A DNA stretch of 64,000 bases from CAMAVH01 sp035714115 (GTDB taxonomy: Bacteria; Pseudomonadota; Alphaproteobacteria; SMXQ01), in assembly GCA_035714115.1 (NCBI GenBank), contig DASTMO010000051.1:15979-79978 (forward strand), given 5' to 3'. Shown piece after piece: positions 25,241 to 34,631 of the stretch. Position 1 is the stretch's first letter, and each line of letters opens with the position of its first letter. The translations under genes and the position numbers were made by a program. The notes under the pieces are model-generated. The model did not search any database, was not told the DNA's origin, and saw only the letters and a program-made list of their open reading frames with translations.

Positions 25241-25277
25241 GAGCGCCCGGTGGATCCCCCTCCCACCGGGCGCTCTT
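25241..25277. terminator. Terminator between lolA and the convergent beta-barrel gene
   Basis: A 13-bp GC-rich perfect stem (GAGCGCCCGGTGG/CCACCGGGCGCTC) with a pyrimidine-rich loop; TTCATTTC follows on the plus strand. Just upstream are two smaller perfect palindromes, GGAAACGTTTCC (25198-25209) and GGCTCCTAGGAGCC (25225-25238). Confidence 0.7.
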
Positions 25278-25293
25278 CATTTCAGGGCGGCGT

Positions 25294-26196
25294 TCAAAAC
25301 TTAAGATTCAGCCCGAGCGCGACGCTGTCGTAGTCGTAGGCCTCGTTCATCGCATAGCGGCTGGCGACGACCAGCAGGCTGGCCTGGTCGGTCAGGCGAT
25401 AGACCAAGCCGAGGCTCGGCCGCAGCCAGTCTTCATCGCTGACGCGCCCACTGAGAAAGGTGCGCTCGTCGATCGTGTGATGCCACGCCAGGCTCGCCAT
25501 GGCGTCGAGCCGCGGCGCGATGGCGTAGAGCGCGGTGAGCATCGTCGAGGCGACATGGAGATAGGATTGTTGCTCGCGCGGGCTGCCGTCGGCGAAGGAC
25601 TGGCGGCCTTCGTCATAGCTGTAAGCGCCGGTGAGCGAGAATTTCCAATCGCCCGCCGGATAAAGCAGCGCGGCGAAAGCGCCGTAGCTCATGATGTCGC
25701 CGGACGACTGATCTTGGGGCGACGGACCGAAATGATAGATGCCATCGAGCGTGCTGCGCCCGATCGTCGCGCCGACCGCGAGATAAGGCAGCAGCATGGC
25801 GCCGCCGCTGAACCGCAAGCCGGCCTCCGCGATGTCGCCGCGAATCCGCAGATTGCGGTTGCGCAGATCGATGTCCTGGCCGGAATAGCTGAAATCGAGA
25901 CCGGCGAAACCGCGCGCGCCGACGCGCGCGTTCAAGCTCGCAAGGCCAGTCGCGAGGCTGCGTTGCTCGGGCTGGCCCGGCACCTTTGAATTCATGCCGG
26001 TCAGCTGATAGCCGAGGCTGGCGTTCCAGCTATGCAGCGTGTCTTCGGCCTCGACAGGACGCAGCATCTCGAACAGCCGCAGGCTTTCGCGAGGCGCAGG
26101 ATAAAGATTTGGCTTGAGCAATTGGGCTTCGGCCGCTGCGGCGGCGAGCAGCGTCGAAAGCGCGATCGATCCCGCGAGATGCAGCCGAAGTCCCAT
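25294..26196 (-). CDS. Autotransporter-like beta-barrel outer membrane protein
   Basis: A 300-residue protein with signal peptide (start GLRLHLAGSIALSTLLAA, cleavage near AEAQ). The mature chain shows many alternating amphipathic strands such as ASLGYQLTGM, FAGLDFSYSGQDI and WKFSLTGAYSYDEG, and ends in a Phe after LGLNLKF, the usual signal for barrel insertion. No passenger domain is present. It may be a small barrel of the autotransporter-barrel/OmpA-like type of unknown role. The start is set at the ATG at 26196 by the signal peptide; a longer frame upstream does not encode a signal. Confidence 0.75.
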   Translation of the reverse strand: MGLRLHLAGSIALSTLLAAAAAEAQLLKPNLYPAPRESLRLFEMLRPVEAEDTLHSWNASLGYQLTGMNSKVPGQPEQRSLATGLASLNARVGARGFAGLDFSYSGQDIDLRNRNLRIRGDIAEAGLRFSGGAMLLPYLAVGATIGRSTLDGIYHFGPSPQDQSSGDIMSYGAFAALLYPAGDWKFSLTGAYSYDEGRQSFADGSPREQQSYLHVASTMLTALYAIAPRLDAMASLAWHHTIDERTFLSGRVSDEDWLRPSLGLVYRLTDQASLLVVASRYAMNEAYDYDSVALGLNLKF

Positions 26197-26356
26197 GCCG
26201 TCCCCTTGCGGCTGCGCCCCGCATGTTGGGCCGGAGAACAGCGTTTGGCTGCGCTTTATCAGCGGCTTTCGCAGGCAGGACAACGCTTTTGACGCCGCCC
26301 CCCTCGAAAGGGCAGGTCAAAATTCGGTGAGGAGCGGGCGTTATTTCGGCCAGTCG

Positions 26357-26989
26357 TTATTTCGGGCCCGGCTGGGGAATGCTCATCACCCGCTTGATGA
26401 AAGCCGGGCGGGATTTGAGACGCTCGAACCAAGCCTCGACCTTGGGCAACGCGGGCTTTGCGACGGGTATGGCGAACCAGCGGTTGGCCATGATGCCGAG
26501 CGGAATGTCGGCCAGCGAGAATTCGCCGGCGAGATAATCGTCCGTGCCGAAGCCGGCCTCGAGGCGCTTGAACATCTGCGCCGCCCGGTCGCCCGCCGCC
26601 GCGATCGCCGCCGGATCGCGGTTCTCGGGACGCACGCGCAGCGTGGTCATGAACAATTCTCCCATCGCGCCGTTCAGCGTGGCGAGCTGCCAGTCCATCC
26701 ATTTGTTGGCGACGGCGCGGCCCTCGGGCGTTTTCGGCATCAGCCGGCCGGCGCCGTATTTCTCGTCGATGTAGCGCAGGATGCTGTTCGATTCCCACAG
26801 CAGAAACTCGCCGTCCTGCAGGGTCGGAATCTGGCCGTTGGGATTGAGCAGCAGGTAGCCGGGATCCTTGCTGTTGCGCGGCTGGGTGCCGCCCGTCAGG
26901 TCATATTCGAACGGCAGGTCGAGCTCGTCGCAGGCCCAAGTGACCTTCTGGCAGTTGGAGGAATTCTCATATCCGTAGAGCTTGAGCAT
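26357..26989 (-). CDS. Glutathione S-transferase family protein
   Basis: A 210-residue GST. The N-terminal thioredoxin-like half starts LKLYGYENSSNCQKVTWAC, with Ser in the position used to activate glutathione and the cis-Pro motif GQIPTLQDGEFLLWESNSIL. The C-terminal helical half has SLADIPLG, the N-capping box. Beta/theta-like class; the substrate is unknown. The start is the ATG at 26989 rather than upstream codons lacking family similarity. No neighbours hint at a pathway. Confidence 0.9.
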   Translation of the reverse strand: MLKLYGYENSSNCQKVTWACDELDLPFEYDLTGGTQPRNSKDPGYLLLNPNGQIPTLQDGEFLLWESNSILRYIDEKYGAGRLMPKTPEGRAVANKWMDWQLATLNGAMGELFMTTLRVRPENRDPAAIAAAGDRAAQMFKRLEAGFGTDDYLAGEFSLADIPLGIMANRWFAIPVAKPALPKVEAWFERLKSRPAFIKRVMSIPQPGPK

Positions 26990-27157
26990 GGCCGTTCTCC
27001 CCGCGTGTCTCGCCTTGTCGTTTCGTCGTAGCACGGCGACTCGCTTAGAAAAAGCGCCGCCGCAGAGGCGGCGCGGGCCGTTTTCAAAAGCGCCTCTGGC
27101 CGCCGCCGGGCCGGCGGATTAATCTGCGCCTCCCCCCGTCTTGTTCCAGGATCCGCC

Positions 27158-27835
27158 GTGACCGATTTCCTGTTCGATCCGCCTGCGACGCCGAGCCTGC
27201 CGGTCGCCGGCAGCGCCCAGCGCTTTCCCGTCGGCACGATCTACGCCTTCAGCGGCACCTACGGGCCGAACCGCTCGGAGCCGGCAGTCTTCACCAAGGC
27301 GACCTACACGCTCGCGGCCAATGGCGCGGCCGTGCCGCTGCCGAGCCGCACGGCCTTGTTCGAGCCGGAGATCGAGCTGGTGATCGCCATCGGCGCGGCG
27401 GCGCGCGCCATCGAGACGGCCAAGCAGGCGCGCGATTGCGTCTTCGGCTATGCCGTCGGCCTCGATATGACCCGGCGCGACCTGCAGCGCGGCGCGCGCA
27501 ATGCCGGCCAGCCCTGGGACATGGCCAAGACCTTCGACGCCGCCTCGCCGATCGCCACGATCCATCGCGCCGCCGACATCGGCCATCCGCAGAACGGCCT
27601 GATCACGCTCGACGTCAACGGCGAGCGCATGCAGGCCGGCGACCTGGAAGAAATGTCCTGGGCGCCGCTTGATCAAGTCGCGCTGCTCTCCAAATACGTC
27701 ACCCTGCGCCCCGGAGATCTGATCTTCACCGGCACGCCAAAAGGCGAAGCGCAACTGAAAGCCGGCGACACGCTGCTCGGCAGCATCGCCGGCCTCACCG
27801 ATCTGCGCGTTTCCATCACCGCCGCCCATTCATAA
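27158..27835 (+). CDS. Fumarylacetoacetate hydrolase family protein
   Basis: A 225-residue FAH-fold enzyme of the short, fumarylpyruvate hydrolase-like class. Motifs include FTKATYTL, the metal-ligand set in EPEIELVIAIG, YAVGLDMTRRDLQ, KTFDAASPI and DLIFTGTPKG. Such enzymes cleave C-C bonds of oxo acids in aromatic breakdown or decarboxylate oxaloacetate; the substrate cannot be told. GTG start with an AGGA site about seven bases upstream. xthA follows 15 bases later and is probably co-transcribed. Confidence 0.88.
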   Translation: MTDFLFDPPATPSLPVAGSAQRFPVGTIYAFSGTYGPNRSEPAVFTKATYTLAANGAAVPLPSRTALFEPEIELVIAIGAAARAIETAKQARDCVFGYAVGLDMTRRDLQRGARNAGQPWDMAKTFDAASPIATIHRAADIGHPQNGLITLDVNGERMQAGDLEEMSWAPLDQVALLSKYVTLRPGDLIFTGTPKGEAQLKAGDTLLGSIAGLTDLRVSITAAHS

Positions 27836-27850
27836 GGATCTCGCCCGCCC

Positions 27851-28645
27851 ATGCCGCTGCGCGTCGCCACCTGGAACGTCAATTCCGTCCGCCTGCGCAT
27901 GCCGCTGGTGCAGAAGCTGATCGGCGAGGCGAAGATCGACGTTCTCTGCCTGCAGGAAACCAAGGCGCAAACCAGCGACTTCCCGTTCGACGGGCTCAAG
28001 GCGCTCGGCTTCAAACATATCCACGCCCATGGCCAGAAGAGCTACAACGGCACCGCGATCCTCTCGCGCGTGCCATTCACGCCGGGCGATCAGACGCGCT
28101 GGTGCGACAAGGACGATTGCCGCCACACCATCGCCGTGCTTGGCGACGGCACCGAGATCCATAACTTCTACGTCCCGGCCGGCGGCGACATTCCCGATCC
28201 GGCGCTGAACGTGAAGTTCAAGCACAAGCTGCAGTTCCTCGACGAGATGAAGAGCTGGTTCGCGGCACGCTCGAACCCGAACAACAAAATGATCGTGGTC
28301 GGCGATCTCAACATCGCGCCGCTCGAAGACGATGTCTGGTCGCACAAGGCGCTGCTGAAAGTCGTCAGCCACACGCCGATCGAGGTGCAGAAGTTCGCCG
28401 AGGTGCAGGCCTCGCACCGCTTCGTCGACGCCATGCGCAAATTCGTGCCGCCGACCGAGAAACTCTACACCTGGTGGAGCTATCGCTCGCCCGACTGGGC
28501 CAGCGCCGACAAAGGGCGTCGGCTCGACCATGTCTGGGTCACCGGCGCGCTCGAAGACCGCTTGAAGGGCATGGACGTGCTGCGCGCCGCGCGCGGCTGG
28601 GAGCAGCCCTCCGATCACGTGCCGGTCGTGGTGACGCTGAAGTAA
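27851..28645 (+). CDS. xthA: Exodeoxyribonuclease III (AP endonuclease)
   Basis: A 264-residue Mg-dependent nuclease for base-excision repair. Motifs in order: ATWNVNSVR at the N terminus, LCLQETKA with the catalytic Glu, VVGDLNIAPLEDDV with Asp/Asn, YTWWSYR, and RLDHVWVT near the end before SDHVPVVV with the catalytic His. The length matches the ExoIII family. It belongs to the alphaproteobacterial ftsK-lolA-xthA neighbourhood, here split from lolA by three genes. The TPR gene converges 13 bases after its stop. Confidence 0.95.
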   Translation: MPLRVATWNVNSVRLRMPLVQKLIGEAKIDVLCLQETKAQTSDFPFDGLKALGFKHIHAHGQKSYNGTAILSRVPFTPGDQTRWCDKDDCRHTIAVLGDGTEIHNFYVPAGGDIPDPALNVKFKHKLQFLDEMKSWFAARSNPNNKMIVVGDLNIAPLEDDVWSHKALLKVVSHTPIEVQKFAEVQASHRFVDAMRKFVPPTEKLYTWWSYRSPDWASADKGRRLDHVWVTGALEDRLKGMDVLRAARGWEQPSDHVPVVVTLK

Positions 28646-28658
28646 TCCTCGAAATAGA

Positions 28659-30602
28659 TCAGCGTGTCCCGGCCAGCTCGCTCTTGGCCAGGTCCAGCTC
28701 GTAAAAACCCTGCTGACAGGTGTCGGCCGCGCGGCGCAGCAAAGCCCGGCCTTCGTCCGCCGCGCCCGCGAGCAGCTTGGCTTGGCTGAGATAGAACACC
28801 GATTCGCAAACTTGCCCGTCGATCTCGCGCGCCGGTCCGACCTGGGCCGCGGCCTGCATCGCCGCCGCGTCGATCTCGCCGCGGAAGAAACGGATGATCG
28901 CGGCCGGCCATTTGGTCATGTCGATCTGCGGATCGAGCTTCGTCAGGATGCCGCCGTCCGGCGCGCCGCTCTTGCGCCGCGCGAGATAGATCCACAGCGG
29001 CGTATAGGGATCTTCCGGGTTCGCGGCCATCGCCTGCTGAAGATCGTCCAGCGCCGCGCCGTAGCGCTTCAGGATGATACGGGTGAGGCCGCGCGCGCGC
29101 AACGAATCCGTATCGCCGAGCTTGATCGCCTCGTCATAGTTCGTAAGGGCGCGCTCGTACTCGCCGCGAACGCGATAGATCTCGCCGATCCCCGAGATGG
29201 ATTCGCCGTCGCGCGGATTCTTCTTCAGCACGGCCAGGTAATCGGCCATCGATCCATCGAGATCATGGCCGTAATAGCGCGCGGCAGCGCGACGCCGCAG
29301 CAGCGACTCCGTTTCTCCAGCCGTTTTCATGACTTCGGTCAGGTCGGCCGCCGCTTCGAGATATCGGGAGTCGCGCGCATAGGCGCGCGCGCGATGAAAA
29401 TAATACTCCGCTTGCGGATCGATCTCGATGGCGCGCGTCAAAGCGGCGATGGCCGTCGGAATATTGTTCGCCATGTAGTAGGCATTGCCGCAGACCGAGT
29501 AGGCCGCGGCATATTCGGGGTCGAGCTTGACCGCTTGCGAGCAGTCGGCGAGCGCGCCTGCGACATCGTCCGTTTCGAGTTTGAGCAGGGCGCGGTTATA
29601 GAGCGCGTCGATATCGTTCGGATCCTGACGCAGCGCCTCATCGAAATCGGCGCGGGCGCGTTTTACATCGCCCTTCTCGGCGTAGATGAGGCCGCGATTG
29701 ACGATGGCGCCGACGAAACGCGGGTCGCTGGCGATCGCGCGATCGATATAGCTCAAGGCTTGGTCGAGCCGGCCGATTTGCGAATAGAGAAAACCGAGAT
29801 TGCCGAGCGCGAGGCTGTCTTCTGGATCGAGTTCGATGGCGCGGCCAAAATCCGCCGCGGCAGCGGCCTTGTCGCCCATCTTCAAACGCGTGATCCCGCG
29901 CCTGGCCATAGCGCGCGCGTAATCGGGCTCGATCTGCAATGCGGCGTCGAAATCGGCGAGCGCCTTGTCGTATTGCCGCTGATCGCTATAGACGGCGGCG
30001 CGATTGACGTAAGCCCGCGCAAGTTTCGGATCGCGGCGCAGCGCTTCGTCGTGATCTCGCAAAGCGGCGTCCAGGTCGCCTTGGCCCGCCCGGATGTTGC
30101 CGCGAAGGGTGTAAGCCATCGTCAAGCTGGGGTCGATGCGCAGCGCGCGATCGTAATCCGCCAGCGCCTCCGCAAGCTTGTCGCGCTTGCTGTAGTAATT
30201 TGCGCGATTGACATAGGCCAGAGCCAAGCGCGGATCGAGCCGGATCGCCTCGTTGAAGTCGGCGAGCGCGAGGCCGTCTTCGCCCCTGGTCAAACGCAAC
30301 GCGCCGCGATTGGCGAAGGCGGGCGCATAATCGGTATTGAGGCCAATGGCGCGATCATATTCGGCGATGGCGGCGTCGAAATCGCCTTTGGCGTCGAACG
30401 AGACGGCACGGTTGTAATGGGCGAAGGCACGGTCTCTGGTGCCATAGCCTTGCGTGGCAAGCACCGCGGCGCAGGCTGCGATGCGGCGGTCGGCGCCGAT
30501 CGACTCGTCGCCGCATAGCATGAAGTCGGCCGAGGGTTGCGCCGATGCCGTGCCGGCGAAAAGGCACATGGCGGCCAAGCCGACCAATGACGCGCGACGC
30601 AT
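28659..30602 (-). CDS. Exported TPR-repeat protein
   Basis: A 647-residue protein with signal peptide (ASLVGLAAMCLFAGTASAQ) and about 13-14 tetratricopeptide repeats covering residues 50-530. The repeats are regular (for example ALADYDRALRIDPSLTMAY and ALADFDAALQIEPDYARAM). No enzymatic domain follows; the C-terminal 110 residues have a Cys near CESVFYL and form a further helical pair. It is likely a periplasmic scaffold. It lies 49 bases downstream of the OmpR-type regulator gene on the same strand and may be co-transcribed. Confidence 0.85.
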   Translation of the reverse strand: MRRASLVGLAAMCLFAGTASAQPSADFMLCGDESIGADRRIAACAAVLATQGYGTRDRAFAHYNRAVSFDAKGDFDAAIAEYDRAIGLNTDYAPAFANRGALRLTRGEDGLALADFNEAIRLDPRLALAYVNRANYYSKRDKLAEALADYDRALRIDPSLTMAYTLRGNIRAGQGDLDAALRDHDEALRRDPKLARAYVNRAAVYSDQRQYDKALADFDAALQIEPDYARAMARRGITRLKMGDKAAAAADFGRAIELDPEDSLALGNLGFLYSQIGRLDQALSYIDRAIASDPRFVGAIVNRGLIYAEKGDVKRARADFDEALRQDPNDIDALYNRALLKLETDDVAGALADCSQAVKLDPEYAAAYSVCGNAYYMANNIPTAIAALTRAIEIDPQAEYYFHRARAYARDSRYLEAAADLTEVMKTAGETESLLRRRAAARYYGHDLDGSMADYLAVLKKNPRDGESISGIGEIYRVRGEYERALTNYDEAIKLGDTDSLRARGLTRIILKRYGAALDDLQQAMAANPEDPYTPLWIYLARRKSGAPDGGILTKLDPQIDMTKWPAAIIRFFRGEIDAAAMQAAAQVGPAREIDGQVCESVFYLSQAKLLAGAADEGRALLRRAADTCQQGFYELDLAKSELAGTR

Positions 30603-30651
30603 CGCTCTCCCCCGAAAGCCGTCGATGATTTGCGCCGATTATAGCCGCGCG

Positions 30652-31359
30652 TTAAGGCGCGAGTCTGTAGCCGCCGCGTTCGGTCAGCAGGATCTCGGCG
30701 GCGGCCGGATCGCGCTCGATTTTTTGGCGCAGGCGATAGATATGCGTCTCCAGCGTGTGCGTGGTGACGCCGGCGTTGTAGCCCCAGACCTCGCCGAGCA
30801 GGGTCTCGCGACCGACGACATGATCCTTGGCGCGGTAGAGATATTTCAGGATCGCCGTTTCCTTCTCGGTCAGGCGGACCTTCTTCTTGCCGTCGGCGGC
30901 CTGCAGCAGTTTCGCCGAGGGGCGGAAGCTGTAAGGCCCGATGGTGAAGACGGCATCCTCGCTCTGCTCGTGCGTGCGCAGCTGGGCGCGCAAGCGGGCG
31001 AGCAACACGCCGAGGCGGAAGGGCTTGGTGATGTAGTCGTTGGCGCCCGAATCGAGGCCGAGGATCGTGTCGGCTTCCGAATCGGCGCCGGTCAGCATGA
31101 CGATGGGGCATTTGACGCCCGAGCGGCGCATCAGCCGGCAGACCTCGCGCCCATCCATGTCGGGCAGGCCGACATCGAGGATGATGGCGTCGAAATAGTC
31201 GGTCTTGACGATTTCCAACGCCTTGGCCGCCGTATCGGCTTCCACGGTCTGGAATTCTTCATGCAGCTGCAATTGCTCTGCGAGCGCGGTGCGCAGGTCG
31301 GTGTCGTCGTCCACCAGGAAGATGCGCTTGCCGGTCTTGGCGCCGTTGGTCTCGTTCAT
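30652..31359 (-). CDS. OmpR/PhoB-type response regulator
   Basis: A 235-residue two-component regulator. The receiver (about 9-125) has DDD, the phospho-acceptor Asp in IILDVGLPDMDG, Thr in MLTGAD and Lys in TKPFRLG. The winged-helix DNA-binding domain (about 140-232) has LTEKETAILKYLYRA and ETHIYRLRQKIE. The start is the ATG at 31359; an upstream frame adds a non-homologous stretch. No cognate kinase is adjacent. It resembles the orphan regulator usually found near ftsK-lolA-xthA in Alphaproteobacteria. Confidence 0.93.
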   Translation of the reverse strand: MNETNGAKTGKRIFLVDDDTDLRTALAEQLQLHEEFQTVEADTAAKALEIVKTDYFDAIILDVGLPDMDGREVCRLMRRSGVKCPIVMLTGADSEADTILGLDSGANDYITKPFRLGVLLARLRAQLRTHEQSEDAVFTIGPYSFRPSAKLLQAADGKKKVRLTEKETAILKYLYRAKDHVVGRETLLGEVWGYNAGVTTHTLETHIYRLRQKIERDPAAAEILLTERGGYRLAP

Positions 31360-31626
31360 AAGCGGAAGTTCCGATGGAAAAAGGGCGGTATTATGGCGGC
31401 GCAGCATAGCCGATGAGCCTGGCGGCGCAATCGGCGCAGGGAAGACGGACGGTCACCTTTCGGTGACGGGGTACGCGCATTTCCCCCAGGCGGATCAGCC
31501 CTTTAGACGATTGGGACAGGGCGCCGGCAGGGGTGGCCAGCCCGCCCGCCCCATGATAATCAAACGGGATCATCCAACGCGGCGGCCCTACCCGCCGCGC
31601 CTCTGTCGCCCCATATTCTTCCAACT

Positions 31627-32769
31627 ATGGCCCTTCGCACCCCCTCTGTCGCGCCGAACACCCCGTTGAGCGATGTCGCGGAGCCGCTGATCGCCGTCGA
31701 TCGCGCGCTTGCCGATCTGCGCCGCGGCCGCATGATCGCGGTGACGGCTGCTGAAGGCGCGCTCCTGGTGCAAGCCGCCGAAGCGGTGACGCCGCAGAGC
31801 CTGGCGCGCATCGCCGAGCTTGGCGCCGGCGCGCCGCTGCTCGCACTGACGGAACGGCGCGCCCATGCGGTCGGCCTCACAACGGCGAAGGACGCTAAGG
31901 TCGTCACCCTGGAGATCGCCGACGGCACGCCGGCGCAAGCCGTGCGCGATATCGCCGATCCGGCATCCGACATCACCTTCCGTCTGCCGCCGCCGCGCGA
32001 CCTCGCCGCCGCTCTCCTGTCCTGTGCCGTCGCCGCGCTGCATCTGACCAAGCTGGCGCGCTTGCTGCCGACCGCGCTCATCGCGCCGCTTGCCGCGAAA
32101 GAGCTCGCCGCCGTCATCGAGGCCAACGATCTGCTCGCCGTCAGCGCCGCCGATGTCGACGATTACGACACGCGCGCCGCGCGCAGCCTGAAGCCCGTGA
32201 GCCAAGCGCGCGTGCCGCTGTTCGACGCCGAGAACGCGCGCATCGTCGCCTATCGCCCGAGCGACGGCGGCATCGAGCATCTCGCCATCGTCATCGGCGA
32301 GCCCAAGGCCGACCAGCCGGTGCTGATCCGTCTGCATTCGGAATGTTTCACCGGCGACCTGCTCGGGTCTTTGCGTTGCGACTGCGGCGATCAATTGCGC
32401 GGCGCCATCGCCGCGATCTCCGAAGCGGGCAGCGGCGTGCTCCTGTATCTCGCGCAGGAAGGTCGCGGCATCGGCCTCGTCAACAAGCTGCGCGCCTATC
32501 AATTGCAGGACGGCGGCGCCGACACTATCGACGCCAACGAGCAGCTCGGCTTCGACGCCGACGAGCGGCTCTACCTGCCTGCGGCGCAGATGCTGCGCGA
32601 CATGGGCTTCTCGCGTGTGCGCCTGCTCACCAACAATCCCGAGAAGGTCGCAGCGCTGCAGGCCTGCGGCATCGAAGTGGTCGAGCGTGTGCCTCACGCC
32701 TTCCCCGCCACCCAACACAACAAGGCCTATCTCGAGACCAAGGCCAAGCGCAGCGGCCACCTCTTCTAA
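31627..32769 (+). CDS. ribA: GTP cyclohydrolase II, riboflavin biosynthesis
   Basis: A 380-residue enzyme that opens GTP for riboflavin synthesis. The C-terminal domain (about 190-375) has the zinc-binding ECFTGDLLGSLRCDCGDQL, AQEGRGIGLVNKL and LTNNPEKV. The N-terminal 180 residues form a degenerate extension like that of alphaproteobacterial RibA proteins; it lacks clear DHBP-synthase catalytic residues. No FMN riboswitch is visible upstream. A short perfect hairpin (31452-31467) lies in the divergent gap to the response regulator. Confidence 0.92.
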   Translation: MALRTPSVAPNTPLSDVAEPLIAVDRALADLRRGRMIAVTAAEGALLVQAAEAVTPQSLARIAELGAGAPLLALTERRAHAVGLTTAKDAKVVTLEIADGTPAQAVRDIADPASDITFRLPPPRDLAAALLSCAVAALHLTKLARLLPTALIAPLAAKELAAVIEANDLLAVSAADVDDYDTRAARSLKPVSQARVPLFDAENARIVAYRPSDGGIEHLAIVIGEPKADQPVLIRLHSECFTGDLLGSLRCDCGDQLRGAIAAISEAGSGVLLYLAQEGRGIGLVNKLRAYQLQDGGADTIDANEQLGFDADERLYLPAAQMLRDMGFSRVRLLTNNPEKVAALQACGIEVVERVPHAFPATQHNKAYLETKAKRSGHLF

Positions 32770-32928
32770 TTCTCCGCTTCATACGGCGGGGCCGAAATTC
32801 GGCAAAAACTGCCGGGCCGAGCCTGCCGAGTGGCTGGAATGGCCTGCCGCTCGGCCTGATTAACCAACTGATTTATATAAATATTCTCCTTGGCCCCGGA
32901 CTTGCTCCTGATCTCGGCAAGGAGAACC

Positions 32929-34032
32929 ATGTCCAGCCTCAACCTCGCCAGCCTGCCCCCCGCAGGCGCCCCGATCCACCCATCCAGCGGCGCGCCAGCC
33001 GATGCTCCGCGGCGCGCGCCGGCGGCCGACCTGTCGGCGCCGCCGGAGGCGACGGCCGAGGCGAAGGATGAGCGCGGTTTCTTCGATCGCATATGGGGCA
33101 AGGACGGCTTCAGCTTCGGCGCCCTGATCGACATCATCAATCCGCTGCAGCACATCCCCGTCGTCGGCACGGTCTATCGCGCCATCACCGGCGACACGAT
33201 CGGCCCGGCCTCACGCATCGCCGGCGGCACCTTGTTCGGCGGCGTGATCGGCCTGATCGCATCGAGCATCGACACCGCGGTGAAAGAGGAAACCGGCCGC
33301 GACATCGGTCAGCATGTCCTTGCCATGCGCGACGACGACGGCGTGAAACGCGACGTGACGACGCCGACCGGCCGGCCCGAGCGCGACAGCGTGCTCTATG
33401 CCGGCGATTTCACGCCGCGCGATTCCATCGCCCTGCCCATTCCCGCGCCGGCAACGATGCTGGCGCAAGCCGAGCCTGCCGCGCCAGCCGCAAGCGCGCC
33501 GCAGCAAGCGGCGGCATCCGCCATTTCCCCGGCTGCTATTTCCGGGGCCGCTGTCCCTCAAGCCGCCCCGCAGCTTGCGAGCGCGCCCGCGCAAAGCGCG
33601 ATGCGCGCCTCGTCGGTGCAGCATGAAGCGGCGAACGGCGTCGGCGGCGCGCCCGTGCCGCTCTCCAGCAACGTCAGCCGCGGCATGCGCGGCGCCAACT
33701 TGCCGACGCCGCAAAGCCTCGCTGCCGATCCGGCGCTGCTGCGCCAGATGCAGACCACGCGCGGACCAAGCAACGCGATCCGCGCCAAAAGCGAAGCCGC
33801 CGCCGGCCCGGTGCCGAGCTTTCTCGATTACACGCCGAAGAACGCGGCGCTGCGCAGCGTCGATGCCGATGCGCCAGCTGAGACGACCGCGAACAACAAA
33901 GTGCAGCCGGTCTCGGCCGCCGCCGTGCCGGAAGTGCCGGCAGACCTGATCAGCCGCATGAACATGGCGTTGGAGAAATACCAGACCATGCAGCGGGTGA
34001 CCGACCGTCCCGCCGTGAATATCGCGCAATGA
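32929..34032 (+). CDS. Conserved hypothetical protein with Gly-rich hydrophobic segment and disordered tail
   Basis: A 367-residue protein. Residues 1-48 are Pro/Ala-rich. A conserved core (about 50-135) includes RGFFDRIWGKDGFSFGALI and a Gly-rich hydrophobic stretch IAGGTLFGGVIGLIASSI that resembles a glycine-zipper or re-entrant membrane segment. The rest (about 140-340) is low-complexity Ala/Pro/Gln, probably disordered, ending in a short helix EKYQTMQRV. I recognise the core only as an alphaproteobacterial hypothetical. The ATG at 32929 has a strong AAGGAG site. An AT-rich stretch (32861-32890) may be its promoter. Confidence 0.7.
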   Translation: MSSLNLASLPPAGAPIHPSSGAPADAPRRAPAADLSAPPEATAEAKDERGFFDRIWGKDGFSFGALIDIINPLQHIPVVGTVYRAITGDTIGPASRIAGGTLFGGVIGLIASSIDTAVKEETGRDIGQHVLAMRDDDGVKRDVTTPTGRPERDSVLYAGDFTPRDSIALPIPAPATMLAQAEPAAPAASAPQQAAASAISPAAISGAAVPQAAPQLASAPAQSAMRASSVQHEAANGVGGAPVPLSSNVSRGMRGANLPTPQSLAADPALLRQMQTTRGPSNAIRAKSEAAAGPVPSFLDYTPKNAALRSVDADAPAETTANNKVQPVSAAAVPEVPADLISRMNMALEKYQTMQRVTDRPAVNIAQ

Positions 34033-34036
34033 TCCA

Positions 34037-34080
34037 CGGGGGCTTACGCCATGGGGGCTGACGCCAGGGGGGGGCTGACG
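34037..34080 (+). repeat. Short G-rich tandem repeat upstream of the YkuD gene
   Basis: Three imperfect units of GGGGGCTKACGCCA follow each other between the two genes, with runs of five and eight G. Such G-runs are prone to slippage and could form a G-quadruplex in the promoter or leader. Confidence 0.5.
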
Positions 34081-34109
34081 AAGGTCGGCCCGCTCGCTAT
34101 ATAGCGATC

Positions 34110-34631
34110 ATGGATATCGCAGTCTGGTCCGATCCTGAAACCCTGCCCGTTCATCGCGGCGAACTGCTGTGGGGGCGCCATCGCGTGCCTTGCGCCATCG
34201 GCAAGAGCGGCGTCAATCCCGACAAGCGCGAAGGCGACGGCGCGACGCCGGCCGGGCGCTTTCCCTTGCGACGCGTGCTTTATCGCGCCGACCGCCTGAC
34301 CTTGCCGCAGCTTACGCTGCCGGTCTCAGTCATCGAGCCGTCGAGCGGCTGGTGCGACGATCCCAACGACAAGGCCTACAACACGCAGGTGCTGCTGCCG
34401 CACAAGGGGCGCCATGAGCATCTGTGGCGGCTCGATCAGCTCTACGATGTGGTGGTGGTGATCGGCCATAACGACGCGCCGGTGCGGCGCGGCTACGGCA
34501 GCGCCGTCTTCATGCATGTGGCGACGCCCGACTACGGCCCGACCGAAGGCTGCGTCGCGCTCAAGCTCGACGATCTGATCGAATTGCTGGTCGCGGCCAA
34601 ACCCGGCGACGATCTGATCGTCGCCGGTTAA
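34110..34631 (+). CDS. L,D-transpeptidase (YkuD) domain protein
   Basis: A 173-residue YkuD-fold protein. The catalytic region reads HVATPDYGPTEGCVALKLDDL, with the nucleophile Cys in GCVAL and the preceding His in FMHVA; VVVIGHND precedes it. It lacks a signal peptide, so it could be a cytosolic catalase-like YkuD variant rather than a peptidoglycan cross-linker; many short family members share this trait. Its stop overlaps the convergent ynfA-like stop by three bases. Upstream (34037-34080) are three G-rich repeats. Confidence 0.87.
   Translation: MDIAVWSDPETLPVHRGELLWGRHRVPCAIGKSGVNPDKREGDGATPAGRFPLRRVLYRADRLTLPQLTLPVSVIEPSSGWCDDPNDKAYNTQVLLPHKGRHEHLWRLDQLYDVVVVIGHNDAPVRRGYGSAVFMHVATPDYGPTEGCVALKLDDLIELLVAAKPGDDLIVAG

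Noticed and set aside
31452..31467. FMN riboswitch or attenuator before ribA
   Set aside because: Only a simple GTCACC/GGTGAC hairpin is present, without the conserved FMN-element core.
32815..32856. Terminator after ribA from GGCCGAGC/GCTCGGCC
   Set aside because: The arms are 26 bases apart, with no T-run, so the hairpin is unlikely to end transcription efficiently.
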